From contig URAV01000025.1 of the NCBI GenBank assembly GCA_900545915.1, forward strand, positions 1 to 53,376: a DNA stretch of 53,376 nucleotides. The letters run 5' to 3'. Position 1 is the first letter of the stretch. Each line of letters begins with the position of its first letter. The notes below the pieces were generated by a model. That model worked only from the letters and a program-made list of their open reading frames with translations. It was not told the DNA's origin and did no database searches. Below are positions 1-8,498 of the stretch, piece by piece. The DNA is from an uncultured Porphyromonadaceae bacterium (GTDB lineage: Bacteria > Bacteroidota > Bacteroidia > Bacteroidales > Coprobacteraceae). Made by a program: the position numbers and the translations under genes.

Positions 1-591
1 CTCAGCGTCATCCAGAAAATCGCGCTTGTGCAAGGGTCGGTGGGCTGGGGCATCGCCTTGGGCATAGCGGCGGGAATTGCCAATGGACGCAATCCGAATG
101 AGCTTGTGAAACTATTTTTAGAGGGCTGCAAGGATATTATGAGCGCCGCCTTAGTCGTTGGCTTGGCTGGAGGTATTATCGTAATCCTGCAAGACGGTAA
201 AGTGATCGATACGATTCTCTTTAACCTAGCGAAAGGGATGGAAGGTTTGGGACAAGTAGCTACGGTCGGGATGATGTACGTTATTCAAACGCTTATCAAT
301 TTAGTTATTCCTTCCGGAAGCGCCAAAGCGGCCCTTACCATGCCTATCATGGCCCCATTCTCGGAGTTGATCGGTTTATCCAAGCAGGCCACCGTCATGG
401 CCTTTCAGTTTGGCGATGGCTTCACGAACCTGATAACTCCCACATCAGGTGTCCTGATAGCGGTTCTAGGAGTAAGCCGTATCCCGTATGATAAATGGTT
501 CAAATGGGCATGGAAGTTCATCCTTGTCCTAGTGATCCTTGGATTCCTTTTATTGATCCCGACGGTATTGATCCCGATGAACGGCTTTTAA
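1..591 (+). CDS. YfcC-family membrane transporter, 3' part only
   Basis: The reading frame is open from the first base of the window, so this is the C-terminal part of a larger gene whose start lies outside. The visible ~196 residues are very hydrophobic, with about five membrane segments. They contain the IPSGSAKAALTMPIM and QFGDGFTNLITPTSG stretches typical of the YfcC/C4-dicarboxylate anaerobic carrier-like family (PF03606). These proteins are inner-membrane carriers; the substrate cannot be told from this fragment, and amino acids or dicarboxylates are both possible. The stop codon overlaps that of the convergent thioredoxin gene in a shared TTAA. The DNA looks clearly richer in G+C than the rest of the window, which may reflect transfer or a different codon bias. 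A GTG at 28 is in frame but is almost certainly internal. Confidence 0.8.
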   Translation, partial: LSVIQKIALVQGSVGWGIALGIAAGIANGRNPNELVKLFLEGCKDIMSAALVVGLAGGIIVILQDGKVIDTILFNLAKGMEGLGQVATVGMMYVIQTLINLVIPSGSAKAALTMPIMAPFSELIGLSKQATVMAFQFGDGFTNLITPTSGVLIAVLGVSRIPYDKWFKWAWKFILVLVILGFLLLIPTVLIPMNGF

Positions 592-887
592 TCAATATAG
601 CTTTGCACCTTCTGTAAAAGGCTTCCGTAGTCCATCACGCCGGAAGAGCGCCATATGATCTCACCTTTCTTGAAGATGATCAAAGTGGGTACAGATTGAA
701 TCCTCAACTGTCTGGCAAGTGCCTCGTTCTTATCTACATCAATTTTAAGGACACGCACTTGTCCCGCCAGCTCCTTCCCCAATGCCTCGACCGTCGGACT
801 CAACACCTTACACGGGCCGCACCATGTCGCAAAAAAATCCACCAATACAGGTTTATCCCCTTTAATGATATCGTCAAATGTTTCCAT
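588..887 (-). CDS. trxA: Thioredoxin
   Basis: This 99-residue protein is a single compact thioredoxin domain with no signal peptide, so it is cytoplasmic. The redox motif WCGPC is at residues 22-26 and the cis-proline before the last strands is Pro67 (SVPT). It should reduce disulfides in client enzymes, including peroxidases and the methionine sulfoxide reductase encoded further along. The length is slightly short for thioredoxin (usually ~105) but nothing essential is missing. It is convergent with the YfcC-type gene, and the two stop codons overlap over four bases. It stands alone on its strand, with about 240 non-coding bases between it and the tRNA-Arg gene. Confidence 0.93.
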   Translation of the reverse strand: METFDDIIKGDKPVLVDFFATWCGPCKVLSPTVEALGKELAGQVRVLKIDVDKNEALARQLRIQSVPTLIIFKKGEIIWRSSGVMDYGSLLQKVQSYID

Positions 888-1092
888 CTTATCTACTTTT
901 TAAATATTTACAATCTGTTTAATCTCAAATACAGGAATCCTGCTTAATAGCCCTTATCCCATCAAAAACAAAATTATGAAATTCTATCTCGAAATCTTCT
1001 ATATAATAACCGATAGATAACACTCAAAGTTTTCCATAAAAGATCAATAAACAACGATCAAAACAAGCAAAAGAAAAAAACTGGCATCTGAT

Positions 1093-1127
1093 TATAACAA
1101 AAAAGGGAGACTCTTTTAGAATCTCCC
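1093..1127 (-). terminator. Intrinsic terminator of tRNA-Arg
   Basis: Arms GGGAGA (1105-1110) and TCTCCC (1122-1127) pair, with an inner TCT/AGA pairing. On the minus strand the stem is followed by a T-run (A-run at 1099-1104 on the plus strand). It begins a few bases after the tRNA 3' end. Confidence 0.8.
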
Positions 1128-1130
1128 TCG

Positions 1131-1204
1131 TGATCGGGCTGGGATTCGAACCCAGGACCCACAGCTTAGAAGGCTGTTGCTCTATCCAGCTGAGCTACCC
1201 GACC
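1131..1204 (-). tRNA. tRNA-Arg (anticodon TCT)
   Basis: The reverse strand folds into a standard cloverleaf of 74 nt. The 7-bp acceptor stem pairs 1198-1204 with 1132-1138 (one G-U), the D arm reads AGCTCAGCTGGATAGAGC, and the T arm contains GGTTCGAATCC. The anticodon loop CTTCTAA gives anticodon TCT (reads AGA). The discriminator base is A at 1131. The 3' CCA is not encoded and must be added after transcription. The gene has its own promoter and terminator and is transcribed alone. Confidence 0.96.
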
Positions 1205-1232
1205 GGCCTTTACTTTTTGTTCAAAAGCGATG

Positions 1233-1263
1233 CAAAGGTAATGTTTTTTATCATATTTCCAAA
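1233..1263 (-). promoter_or_regulatory. Bacteroidota-type promoter of tRNA-Arg
   Basis: On the minus strand there is a -33 TTTG (1260-1263) and a -7 TACCTTTG (1233-1240) with a 19-bp spacer, an exact fit to the TTTG/TAnnTTTG consensus. The -7 box lies about 29 bases upstream of the mature tRNA. An 11-bp AT-rich inverted repeat (TTATCATATTT, about 1249-1273) overlaps the -33 box. Confidence 0.75.
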
Positions 1264-1292
1264 ATATGATAACTGTATTTTTTACGTATCCA

Positions 1293-3614
1293 TCAGAACG
1301 GATATCCCACAGCAAAATGCAAAGTCGCATCCCGACCGAAGTTTTGGTATGTAATCACCCATTTACTTTTATCGACAACAGACGGATCATATAATTTCAT
1401 ACCCAAATCAAGGCGTAAAATAAAATAATTGAAATCTAATCTCATTCCCAGGCCATAAGCCATTGCAATCTCTTTATAAAACGATTTCAATTGGAATTTA
1501 CCTCCGGGTTGTGATGGATAATTTCGTATAGTCCAGATATTTCCTGCGTCTAAAAATGCCGCAAGTTCAAGTTTCCAAATTAACTTACTACGATACTCCG
1601 CATTCATATCTAATCGAATATCCCCACACTGATTCATAAAATCAGTCATAGGGTTTGTTCCTTTATAACGTCCCGGACCGAGACCTCTGACCGACCAACC
1701 TCTTACACTATTAGCACCACCTGAAAAATAACGTTTTTCAAAAGGCAACATTTCAGAATTTCCGTACGGTACTGCAATCCCCGCTCCTACATGTAAGGCT
1801 AACGAATTGCGCTCATTAAACAAAATAGTATAAGCGTAGTCCAAATCCGCTTTTGCATACTGTGCATAACGAATTCCCAATATGCTATATTCACCATATT
1901 CGCCCGGCTTATGTCCGGTGAGTTTAGATATACCATATAGCAAGTTTCCCGCTATTTCTCCTGCTGCTCGTAAAGTATAAATATTTCCGGATATTTTTTT
2001 TATCCCCGGCCTCAAGTTCGATTGATAAAAAACATAAGAAGATCGCATAATAAAATGGTTTTCATAGCTATACCTCAACAAAGGGTTACTCGAAGCAATA
2101 CTGTCAAGATTACTGATAAACCGTTCGGTCGTCTTCGGCAAATAAATATAGCTAATATCTACCAAGTCGAGATGATGCCGATACATATTATTATGGCTAT
2201 ACCATTTATAATTCCATCCGCCTCCTGCAATCACTCTAGTGTATTCGGGGCGTTGCTGATAATTGAAATTTAATGTGAATTCGGTTGTCGCACGCATACG
2301 CCGACGCACCGCCGGACTGACAAAAGGAAAAAGAAATTTCGGAAATGAAATTCCGACCTCCGCACCCAACTCAAGATAATTATCATTTAAAAGTCCGCCC
2401 AAATCTCCCGAAAGACTTTCATAAGCCGCTCTTAATTTGGTCGTAAATGTTTCCGATCCATGAAACATGTTCCGGTGCTGATGCGTCAAACCGAGAGCAA
2501 AACCCAAATCACCCGCCGAATTAGTGCCTTCAACATCTACAGAAATCGTCTGAGGCTTGCCTTCAGTCAACAAAATATAACAATCCAAAACAGGTTTTCC
2601 GTCAATATTCAGAGGATAAAATTGTATATTGACATATTTAACCACCCGAAGACGACCGAATGCAGAAAATGTATTATCCACCGCTCTATTACTATAACGC
2701 ATTCCGGGACGTATATAACAATTTTCCACCAAAGTAGCCGGTTTCAGATATTTCTTATTCCCGTAAAATATCCTAAAACCTTTATAATCGACCGTATCTT
2801 TTACATTAAAACGCAAATCCTGCTCAATATTCATCGGATTATAATCGGTCATAAAATAAACATTCCGGATATGATATACTTCATGTCTGCTAAATACCAT
2901 ATCCGAACGCCCGGTATCTTGTACCAAAGGAGGCATTAAATTAAGTTCCAAATCTACTTCATGATTCCGTAACGTCGTATCGGCCGTATAAGTTATATAC
3001 TCTTTATTAAAAGCATAATACCCCCTATTCCTTAATAAATTAGAAATACGCTGACGTTCCTGTTCCAATAAGTTCCGATCAAAAACAGCCCCCTTCTTCA
3101 ATAAAAAAGCCGAAGTATCAGCTAATATAATACGAGCAATACTGTCATTAGGAATATTATAAGTTATATTTTCAATATGGTATGGTTTTCCCGGCTTAAC
3201 TCGATAACGAACTTTCATCTTTTTTTTCCGAGCAACAGTATCTACCGTCACCACAGCATTTTCATATCCCCGATTGCGTAAAGCTTTCGTAATCTCCAAG
3301 CGGGACTTTTCCGTCAAATCCGGATCATAAATCACCGGCGGCGTCCCAACCTTTCTCAACCACCTATTCCAGCGTGTATCTTTATCTCCCGAAAGATTAT
3401 AGAAAAACAAAGGAAGCCCTACTAAACCGAAAGTCTTATGATTCGGTTCTTGCCTTATATACGATTTCAGTTCCGATGATTTCACATCCTTGCTATCAGA
3501 AGTAACATTTACCTTATTCAAAAGATACTGTCCCTCTCCTACATGCCGAGTCGTATTGCAAGACGCAACAAGCAATAATCCGAACAAATAAAACAAAAGG
3601 CGGCAATATCTCAT
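1293..3614 (-). CDS. TamL-like Omp85 outer-membrane lipoprotein (orphan copy)
   Basis: The 773-residue protein starts with a lipoprotein signal ending in VASC (lipidated Cys19), followed by TTRHVGEG, a start shared with the second TamL-like protein in this window. The N-terminal third resembles POTRA repeats and the C-terminal half is an Omp85/BamA-type beta-barrel. The barrel has the lid-loop motif VRGW...VRGLGPG near residue 640 and a C-terminal GYPF beta-signal. By family it is an outer-membrane insertase-like protein that in Bacteroidota partners with TamB. There is no tamB next to it, so it may share the TamB encoded 10 kb away or act separately. It is a single-gene unit with its own promoter at 3688-3718. 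Confidence 0.85.
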   Translation of the reverse strand: MRYCRLLFYLFGLLLVASCNTTRHVGEGQYLLNKVNVTSDSKDVKSSELKSYIRQEPNHKTFGLVGLPLFFYNLSGDKDTRWNRWLRKVGTPPVIYDPDLTEKSRLEITKALRNRGYENAVVTVDTVARKKKMKVRYRVKPGKPYHIENITYNIPNDSIARIILADTSAFLLKKGAVFDRNLLEQERQRISNLLRNRGYYAFNKEYITYTADTTLRNHEVDLELNLMPPLVQDTGRSDMVFSRHEVYHIRNVYFMTDYNPMNIEQDLRFNVKDTVDYKGFRIFYGNKKYLKPATLVENCYIRPGMRYSNRAVDNTFSAFGRLRVVKYVNIQFYPLNIDGKPVLDCYILLTEGKPQTISVDVEGTNSAGDLGFALGLTHQHRNMFHGSETFTTKLRAAYESLSGDLGGLLNDNYLELGAEVGISFPKFLFPFVSPAVRRRMRATTEFTLNFNYQQRPEYTRVIAGGGWNYKWYSHNNMYRHHLDLVDISYIYLPKTTERFISNLDSIASSNPLLRYSYENHFIMRSSYVFYQSNLRPGIKKISGNIYTLRAAGEIAGNLLYGISKLTGHKPGEYGEYSILGIRYAQYAKADLDYAYTILFNERNSLALHVGAGIAVPYGNSEMLPFEKRYFSGGANSVRGWSVRGLGPGRYKGTNPMTDFMNQCGDIRLDMNAEYRSKLIWKLELAAFLDAGNIWTIRNYPSQPGGKFQLKSFYKEIAMAYGLGMRLDFNYFILRLDLGMKLYDPSVVDKSKWVITYQNFGRDATLHFAVGYPF

Positions 3615-3687
3615 ATTTTTACTCTATCCGAAAACAGATATAACTCCGAAATTTTCTTACAAACGTACAGAAATATTGTCTTACACA

Positions 3688-3718
3688 CAAAAGTAACAAC
3701 TCAAAAATATGTCGCCAA
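3688..3718 (-). promoter_or_regulatory. Promoter of the orphan tamL-like gene
   Basis: On the minus strand there is a -33 TTG (3716-3718) and a -7 TACTTTTG (3688-3695) with a 20-bp spacer, matching the Bacteroidota consensus. It lies about 70 bases upstream of the start codon at 3614. Confidence 0.55.
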
Positions 3719-3745
3719 CGACAAAACTCAACCTCTTTAACACGT

Positions 3746-3920
3746 AGAGTCAATTTAAATTTTCCAATATAAAGATCATTATCCGGACTTTTTGAGGTTC
3801 TTCTCGGTCTGTTTTCTCATTTCTGCACGCCACGTAGCCCATTATGTTCTTTATCGAAACAGAAAAACTTTCTCAAAAACATCATTCAAAACCGTTCGTA
3901 CAAAATTCAAACAGGCTTTT
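3746..3920 (+). repeat. Dispersed intergenic repeat, copy 1
   Basis: This ~175-bp copy is bounded by imperfect terminal inverted repeats: head AGAGTCAATTTAAATTTTCC and tail CAAAATTCAAACAGGCTTTT. The interior shares blocks such as CTTTTTGAGG, TCGGTCTGTTTTC and ACATCATTC with the copies at 35067 and 47317. It lies between the divergent tamL-like gene and the ilv operon. The gap 3615-4107 otherwise holds only the tamL-like promoter. Confidence 0.75.
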
Positions 3921-4107
3921 AAAATACAGATAAAAACCAAGAACCGATTTGAGAACTCAAATCTCCTGAAAACCATTCTTATCCATACCGAATAAAATCC
4001 CCAACAAGATTTAAAATTAAGAACAATTCATTTTATAATAATTTATCATCAAAACAGACTTATATATAATATTTTTTCACTATCAATGTTTTTTTTCTAC
4101 TATTTTA

Positions 4108-4138
4108 TTTGGAATATAAAATGAAACCTATACCTTTG
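4108..4138 (+). promoter_or_regulatory. Promoter of the ilv operon
   Basis: There is a -33 TTTG (4108-4111), a 19-bp spacer and a -7 TACCTTTG (4131-4138), a perfect Bacteroidota promoter. Transcription should start around 4145, about 35 bases before the leader peptide start codon at 4179. Confidence 0.85.
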
Positions 4139-4178
4139 CACCGTAATACAAAATGAAAATGTAATACAGATAACGATT

Positions 4179-4250
4179 ATGATTAGTATTATTCTACATA
4201 TCATTAACCTTCTTGGTTTATCTCTACTCGATGTCGTCGTGAGGGAGTAA
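4179..4250 (+). CDS. Ile/Leu/Val-rich leader peptide of the ilv operon
   Basis: A 23-codon reading frame starts at ATG 4179 and stops at TAA 4248-4250. Of its 23 residues, 14 are branched-chain: Ile at 2, 4, 5, 8 and 9, Leu at 6, 11, 12, 14, 16 and 17, and Val at 19-21. All three end products of the downstream pathway are therefore sampled, with the Ile codons first and a Val triplet last. It lies between a strong promoter and an intrinsic terminator just before ilvD. That is the arrangement of a classical attenuator peptide such as IlvL in enteric bacteria. It has no expected function as a protein; translation speed is the signal. It was found by reading the leader, and no homology claim is made. 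Confidence 0.8.
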   Translation: MISIILHIINLLGLSLLDVVVRE

Positions 4251-4341
4251 AAGAAGAAAGGTATGTAGTTACTTTATGTGTACAACATAAATTAAGAAAT
4301 AAAGTAAAAGGCCTTTCTTCATATAACAGAAAGGTCTTTTT
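4194..4341 (+). promoter_or_regulatory. Transcription attenuator of the ilv operon
   Basis: Mutually exclusive pairings can be drawn by eye. Protector: CTACATA (4194-4200) with TATGTAG (4262-4268), plus CCTTCTT (4208-4214) with AAGAAAGG (4254-4261, one bulge). Antiterminator: GAAGAAAGG (4253-4261) with CCTTTCTTC (4312-4320), extended by TACTTTAT (4270-4277) with ATAAAGTA (4299-4306). Terminator: 4306-4318 with 4328-4340. A ribosome stalled on the Ile/Leu codons would cover the protector's left arm, freeing the antiterminator and allowing ilv transcription. Fast translation would favour the protector and then the terminator. Folding energies were not computed. Confidence 0.75.
4306..4341 (+). 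terminator. Attenuator terminator hairpin
   Basis: A 13-bp stem (4306-4318 with 4328-4340, one G-U) with a 9-base loop is followed by T-rich sequence, 22 bases before the ilvD start. Its left arm overlaps the right arm of the antiterminator, as needed for switching. Confidence 0.8.
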
Positions 4342-4362
4342 GTATATAAAACAATAAGAGAG

Positions 4363-6192
4363 ATGAAGCACCTATTACATAGTGCAACCAGCACACAAGG
4401 ACGCAGAATGGCCGGAGCAAGAGCTTTGTGGCGAGCCAACGGAATGAAAGAAGATCAGATAGGAAAACCGATCATCGCTATTGTCAACTCGTTTACGCAA
4501 TTTGTTCCGGGACATGTACACTTGCACGAAATCGGACAAAAAGTCAAAAACGAAATTGAGAAATTGGGATGTTTTGCAGCCGAATTCAATACAATAGCGA
4601 TCGATGACGGTATTGCAATGGGACATGACGGTATGCTATACTCTCTCCCTTCGAGAGATCTCATTGCCGACAGTGTTGAATATATGGTAAATGCTCATAA
4701 AGTGGACGCAATGGTTTGCATCAGCAATTGCGATAAAATTACCCCGGGCATGTTAATGGCAAGCATGCGGCTTAATATCCCGACAATATTCGTATCCGGA
4801 GGCCCTATGGAAGCCGGTAACCTAAACGGTCGTTCTCTCGACCTCATCGATGCGATGATAGAATCGGCTGACGAAACCATAAACGATAAACAAGTCGCAG
4901 AAGTAGAACGTACAGCTTGCCCGACTTGCGGTTCATGTTCAGGCATGTTCACGGCAAATTCCATGAACAGCCTGAACGAAGCCATAGGTCTGGCACTTCC
5001 CGGTAACGGCACTATTGTGGCTACCCATGTCAACAGAGAAAAATTATTCATCAAAGCTGCAGCGCAAATCGTTGAGAACTGTTATAAATATTACCGAGAT
5101 GGAGACGAATCAGTGCTGCCCCGCAACATAGCCACCCGCAATGCATTCCTTAATGCTATGACTCTCGATATTGCTATGGGAGGATCTACCAATACAGTAC
5201 TGCATCTATTGGCGATAGCTCAGGAAGCCGGTGTCGATTTTACAATGGACGATATAGATCGTCTATCTCGCAAATCACCCGTACTTTGCAAAGTCGCTCC
5301 CAACTCACATTATCATATTCAGGATGTAAATCGTGCCGGCGGCATTTTATCCATTATGAGTTTATTAGCAAAACAGGGATTATTGGACACACATGTACAC
5401 CGAGTCGATGGTCTGACTTTGGAACAGGCAATAGCCCGATATGCCATCGACGGATCAGAATACACAGAAGAAGCTGCTGAATTGTGGAAAAGTGCACCCG
5501 GCAACACATATAATCTCAAAATGGGTTCTCAAAATAATCGGTATGATTCTTTAGATAATGACCGCATCAATGGATGTATTCGGGATTTTGAACACGCATA
5601 TGTAAAAGATGGCGGACTTGCCGTACTCAAAGGGAATATTGCAATTGACGGATGCGTTGTAAAAACGGCCGGAGTGGATGAAAGTATCTTTCACTTTACC
5701 GGTAAAGCCAAAGTATTCGAATCACAGGAAGAAGCTTGCAAAGGAATCTTGAGGGGCGATGTCGAAAAAGGAGACGTTGTCGTCATTATCTACGAAGGTC
5801 CGAAAGGAGGTCCCGGCATGCAAGAGATGTTATATCCGACCTCTTATATAAAATCAAGACATTTAGGAAAAGAATGTGCCTTGATCACCGACGGACGTTT
5901 TTCTGGAGGGACATCAGGGTTATCAATAGGACACATTTCCCCAGAAGCGGCAGCCGGAGGAAATATCGGACTTGTCAAGGATGGAGATATTATCGAAATC
6001 GATATTCCGAAACGTACGATCAATGTCAAACTCAGTGACGAGCAATTAGCCGAACGCCGTTCTGCAGAAGAAAGTCGAGGGAAAAAAGCATTTACTCCGA
6101 CAAAACGGGAACGGAATATCTCTAAAGCGTTAAAAGCATACGCCGCTATGGTCAGTTCTGCCGATAAAGGAGCGGTACGTATTATAGAATAA
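4363..6192 (+). CDS. ilvD: Dihydroxy-acid dehydratase
   Basis: This 609-residue enzyme converts 2,3-dihydroxy-isovalerate and 2,3-dihydroxy-3-methylvalerate to the keto acids that precede valine and isoleucine. It is cytoplasmic and needs an iron-sulfur cluster. Family motifs are clear: SNCDKITPGM with Cys123, CPTCGSC at residues 186-192 (cluster ligand region), and the C-terminal TDGRFSGGTSGLSIGH. The length matches the long IlvD form. It is the first structural gene after the attenuator, and the next gene, ilvB, starts 30 bases after its stop. Expression is probably controlled by branched-chain aminoacyl-tRNA supply through the leader. Confidence 0.97.
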   Translation: MKHLLHSATSTQGRRMAGARALWRANGMKEDQIGKPIIAIVNSFTQFVPGHVHLHEIGQKVKNEIEKLGCFAAEFNTIAIDDGIAMGHDGMLYSLPSRDLIADSVEYMVNAHKVDAMVCISNCDKITPGMLMASMRLNIPTIFVSGGPMEAGNLNGRSLDLIDAMIESADETINDKQVAEVERTACPTCGSCSGMFTANSMNSLNEAIGLALPGNGTIVATHVNREKLFIKAAAQIVENCYKYYRDGDESVLPRNIATRNAFLNAMTLDIAMGGSTNTVLHLLAIAQEAGVDFTMDDIDRLSRKSPVLCKVAPNSHYHIQDVNRAGGILSIMSLLAKQGLLDTHVHRVDGLTLEQAIARYAIDGSEYTEEAAELWKSAPGNTYNLKMGSQNNRYDSLDNDRINGCIRDFEHAYVKDGGLAVLKGNIAIDGCVVKTAGVDESIFHFTGKAKVFESQEEACKGILRGDVEKGDVVVIIYEGPKGGPGMQEMLYPTSYIKSRHLGKECALITDGRFSGGTSGLSIGHISPEAAAGGNIGLVKDGDIIEIDIPKRTINVKLSDEQLAERRSAEESRGKKAFTPTKRERNISKALKAYAAMVSSADKGAVRIIE

Positions 6193-6222
6193 AAGCAATA
6201 TTGTTTTGCAGAAAATATTTAT

Positions 6223-7932
6223 ATGGCAACAGATAAAATATCAGGATCAGAAGCTTTGATCCGTTCTTTATTAGAAGAAAATGTAAAATTGATCTACGGC
6301 TATCCCGGAGGAGCTATCATGCCGGTTTTTGATTGTATGCACAATTACAAAGACAGGCTAAAACATGTCTTGGTAAGACATGAACAAGGAGCAACTCATG
6401 CTGCACAAGGCTTTGCCAGAGTATCCGGTGAAACGGGAGTAGTATTGGTAACTTCAGGTCCGGCAGCTACAAATATCATTACAGGAGTAGCTGACGCCAT
6501 GGTGGACAGTACTCCTTTGGTTGTTATTACCGGACAAATCAATTCCTCATTATTAGGTACTGACGCTTTTCAGGAAACCGATGTCGTAGGAATTACTCAA
6601 CCGGTCACCAAATGGAGTTATCAAATACGCCGTACCGAAGATATTACTTGGGCTGTAGCAAGAGCTTTTTACATTGCCCGTTCGGGACGCCCAGGACCTG
6701 TAGTGCTGGACTTCACCAAAGATGCACAAGTAGGGACAGCAGAATTTCATTATCAAAAATGTAATTTCATACGAAGCTACAATCCCTATCCCAAAATTAA
6801 TGAGGATGAAATAAACCGTGCGGCAACACTAATCAATCAGTCAAAAAAGCCACTGCTTCTGATAGGACAAGGTGTTATTTTGAGCCATGCAGAAAATGAA
6901 ATATTAAGATTAATGGAAAAAGCCGACATTCCTGCAGGCTGCACATTATTAGGATTATCGGCAATACCGACAGCCCATCGCCTAAATAAAGGGATGTTGG
7001 GAATGCATGGAAATATCGGTCCGAATATAAAGACCAATGAATGTGATCTTCTCATTGCAGTAGGTATGCGTTTTGACGACCGAGTAACCGGAGGATTAAA
7101 CACATACGCCAAACAAGCTAAGGTGATCCATTTCGATATAGATCCGTCAGAATTCAACAAAAATGTTCATGCAGATGTCACTGTCTTAGGAGATGCAAAA
7201 GAGTCACTTTCAATACTAATTGACAAAGTCTGCGCAAACAAACACGCTGAATGGTTATCGGAATTCGAAATCTGTGAGAAAACCGAATATGAAAAAGTTA
7301 TTCGCCCGGAAGTATATCCAGAAAACGGAGCTTTAAAAATGGGGGAAGTAGTCCGGAAAGTTTCTGAAGCAACAGGTAACAATGCTATTTTGGTTACTGA
7401 CGTCGGACAAAACCAAATGATGGGAGCACGATATTTCAATTATACTCGTACACGAAGCATTGTCACATCCGGAGGTTTAGGAACTATGGGATTCGGTCTA
7501 CCTGCCGCCATCGGAGCTAAAATGGGAGCACCTGACCGTACCGTTTGTTTCTTTACCGGAGACGGAGGTATTCAAATGACTATTCAGGAGTTAGGAACAG
7601 TCATGCAAACAGGCACAGATATAAAGATCATTATCTTAAATAACAATTTTTTAGGCATGGTACGCCAATGGCAAGAGTTATTTTTCGAAAAAAGATATTC
7701 CGAAACACACATGCTTAATCCCGATTTTGCGGCAATAGCAGCCGCATACGGTATCAAAGGACGCGATGTTACAGACCGTTCTCAATTGGACGAAGCCATT
7801 GCCGAAATGATCGCCCACAAAGGAGCATACTTATTAAATGTCGCTGTGGAAGAAGAAGGCATGGTATTCCCCATGATTCCTGCAGGCGGATGTGTTACCG
7901 ACATTTTATTAAACAGTACTGAAAAATATTAA
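6223..7932 (+). CDS. ilvB: Acetolactate synthase, large catalytic subunit
   Basis: The 569-residue ThDP-dependent enzyme condenses pyruvate with pyruvate or 2-oxobutyrate, the first common step of branched-chain amino acid synthesis. The catalytic glutamate is in RHEQGATHAAQGFAR (Glu54). The ThDP/Mg motif runs from GDGG (Asp447) to NNN about 26 residues later. The FAD-binding middle domain and the C-terminal domain are complete. It sits 30 bases after ilvD and 13 bases before the regulatory subunit gene, so the three are co-transcribed. The cytoplasmic holoenzyme should be an IlvB-IlvN heteromer. Confidence 0.97.
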   Translation: MATDKISGSEALIRSLLEENVKLIYGYPGGAIMPVFDCMHNYKDRLKHVLVRHEQGATHAAQGFARVSGETGVVLVTSGPAATNIITGVADAMVDSTPLVVITGQINSSLLGTDAFQETDVVGITQPVTKWSYQIRRTEDITWAVARAFYIARSGRPGPVVLDFTKDAQVGTAEFHYQKCNFIRSYNPYPKINEDEINRAATLINQSKKPLLLIGQGVILSHAENEILRLMEKADIPAGCTLLGLSAIPTAHRLNKGMLGMHGNIGPNIKTNECDLLIAVGMRFDDRVTGGLNTYAKQAKVIHFDIDPSEFNKNVHADVTVLGDAKESLSILIDKVCANKHAEWLSEFEICEKTEYEKVIRPEVYPENGALKMGEVVRKVSEATGNNAILVTDVGQNQMMGARYFNYTRTRSIVTSGGLGTMGFGLPAAIGAKMGAPDRTVCFFTGDGGIQMTIQELGTVMQTGTDIKIIILNNNFLGMVRQWQELFFEKRYSETHMLNPDFAAIAAAYGIKGRDVTDRSQLDEAIAEMIAHKGAYLLNVAVEEEGMVFPMIPAGGCVTDILLNSTEKY

Positions 7933-7945
7933 TTGAACGAAGCAT

Positions 7946-8494
7946 ATGGAATCTATATTATATACAGTAACGGTGTATACAGAAAATCAAGTCGGTCTCT
8001 TAAATCAGATATCGATTATTTTCGGTCGCCGTCGTCTGAATATCGAAAGTCTTTCTGTTTCTGCTTCGGCAATCGAAGGGATACATAAATTTATCATTAC
8101 GACAAACAGCGACCGGGATACTATTCAAAAAGTCGTACAACAAATAGAAAAACGGGTCGATGTACTTCGGGCATTTTTTTATACAGAAGACGAAATATTC
8201 TACCAAGAGGTAGCTCTTTACAAAGTCGCAACAGAAAAACTATTGGACGATAGCGGAATAGAAGAACTTATTCGTCGCCATAACGCCCGAATTCTGGAAG
8301 TAAACCGTACTTATACGGTAATAGAAAAGTCTGGTCATACGGAAGAAACTCAACAACTGTTCGAAGAATTGAGTAAATTCGGAGTTATGCAATTTGTCCG
8401 TTCAGGACGTGTTGCAATCACCAAATCGACTGTAGAACATGTAAGTTTGTTTCTCGAAGCACAAGAGTGTCGACGTCTCTCTACCAAAGAATAA
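7946..8494 (+). CDS. ilvN: Acetolactate synthase, small regulatory subunit
   Basis: The 182-residue protein has an N-terminal ACT domain (about residues 5-78, with the GLLNQISIIFGRRRLNIESL region) and the C-terminal ALS small-subunit domain. In this family the ACT domain binds valine or another branched-chain amino acid and confers feedback inhibition on the catalytic subunit. It starts 13 bases after ilvB and is followed, after 4 bases, by a thioesterase gene. The length is slightly above enteric IlvH (~163) and typical of Bacteroidota. Either ilvN or ilvH would be an acceptable name. Confidence 0.94.
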   Translation: MESILYTVTVYTENQVGLLNQISIIFGRRRLNIESLSVSASAIEGIHKFIITTNSDRDTIQKVVQQIEKRVDVLRAFFYTEDEIFYQEVALYKVATEKLLDDSGIEELIRRHNARILEVNRTYTVIEKSGHTEETQQLFEELSKFGVMQFVRSGRVAITKSTVEHVSLFLEAQECRRLSTKE

Positions 8495-8498
8495 CATT

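Noticed and set aside
1130..1354. Open frame of 74 codons on the plus strand
   Set aside because: It is the antisense translation of tRNA-Arg (the familiar GFEPRT pattern) running into the 3' end of the tamL-like gene.
3792..3995. Open frame of 67 codons in the gap before the ilv operon
   Set aside because: It lies mostly inside repeat copy 1, is not conserved in other copies and has no start signals.
4375..6038. Several open frames antisense to or out of frame with ilvD
   Set aside because: They are shadows of the strongly coding ilvD frame; low-complexity or unrecognisable products.
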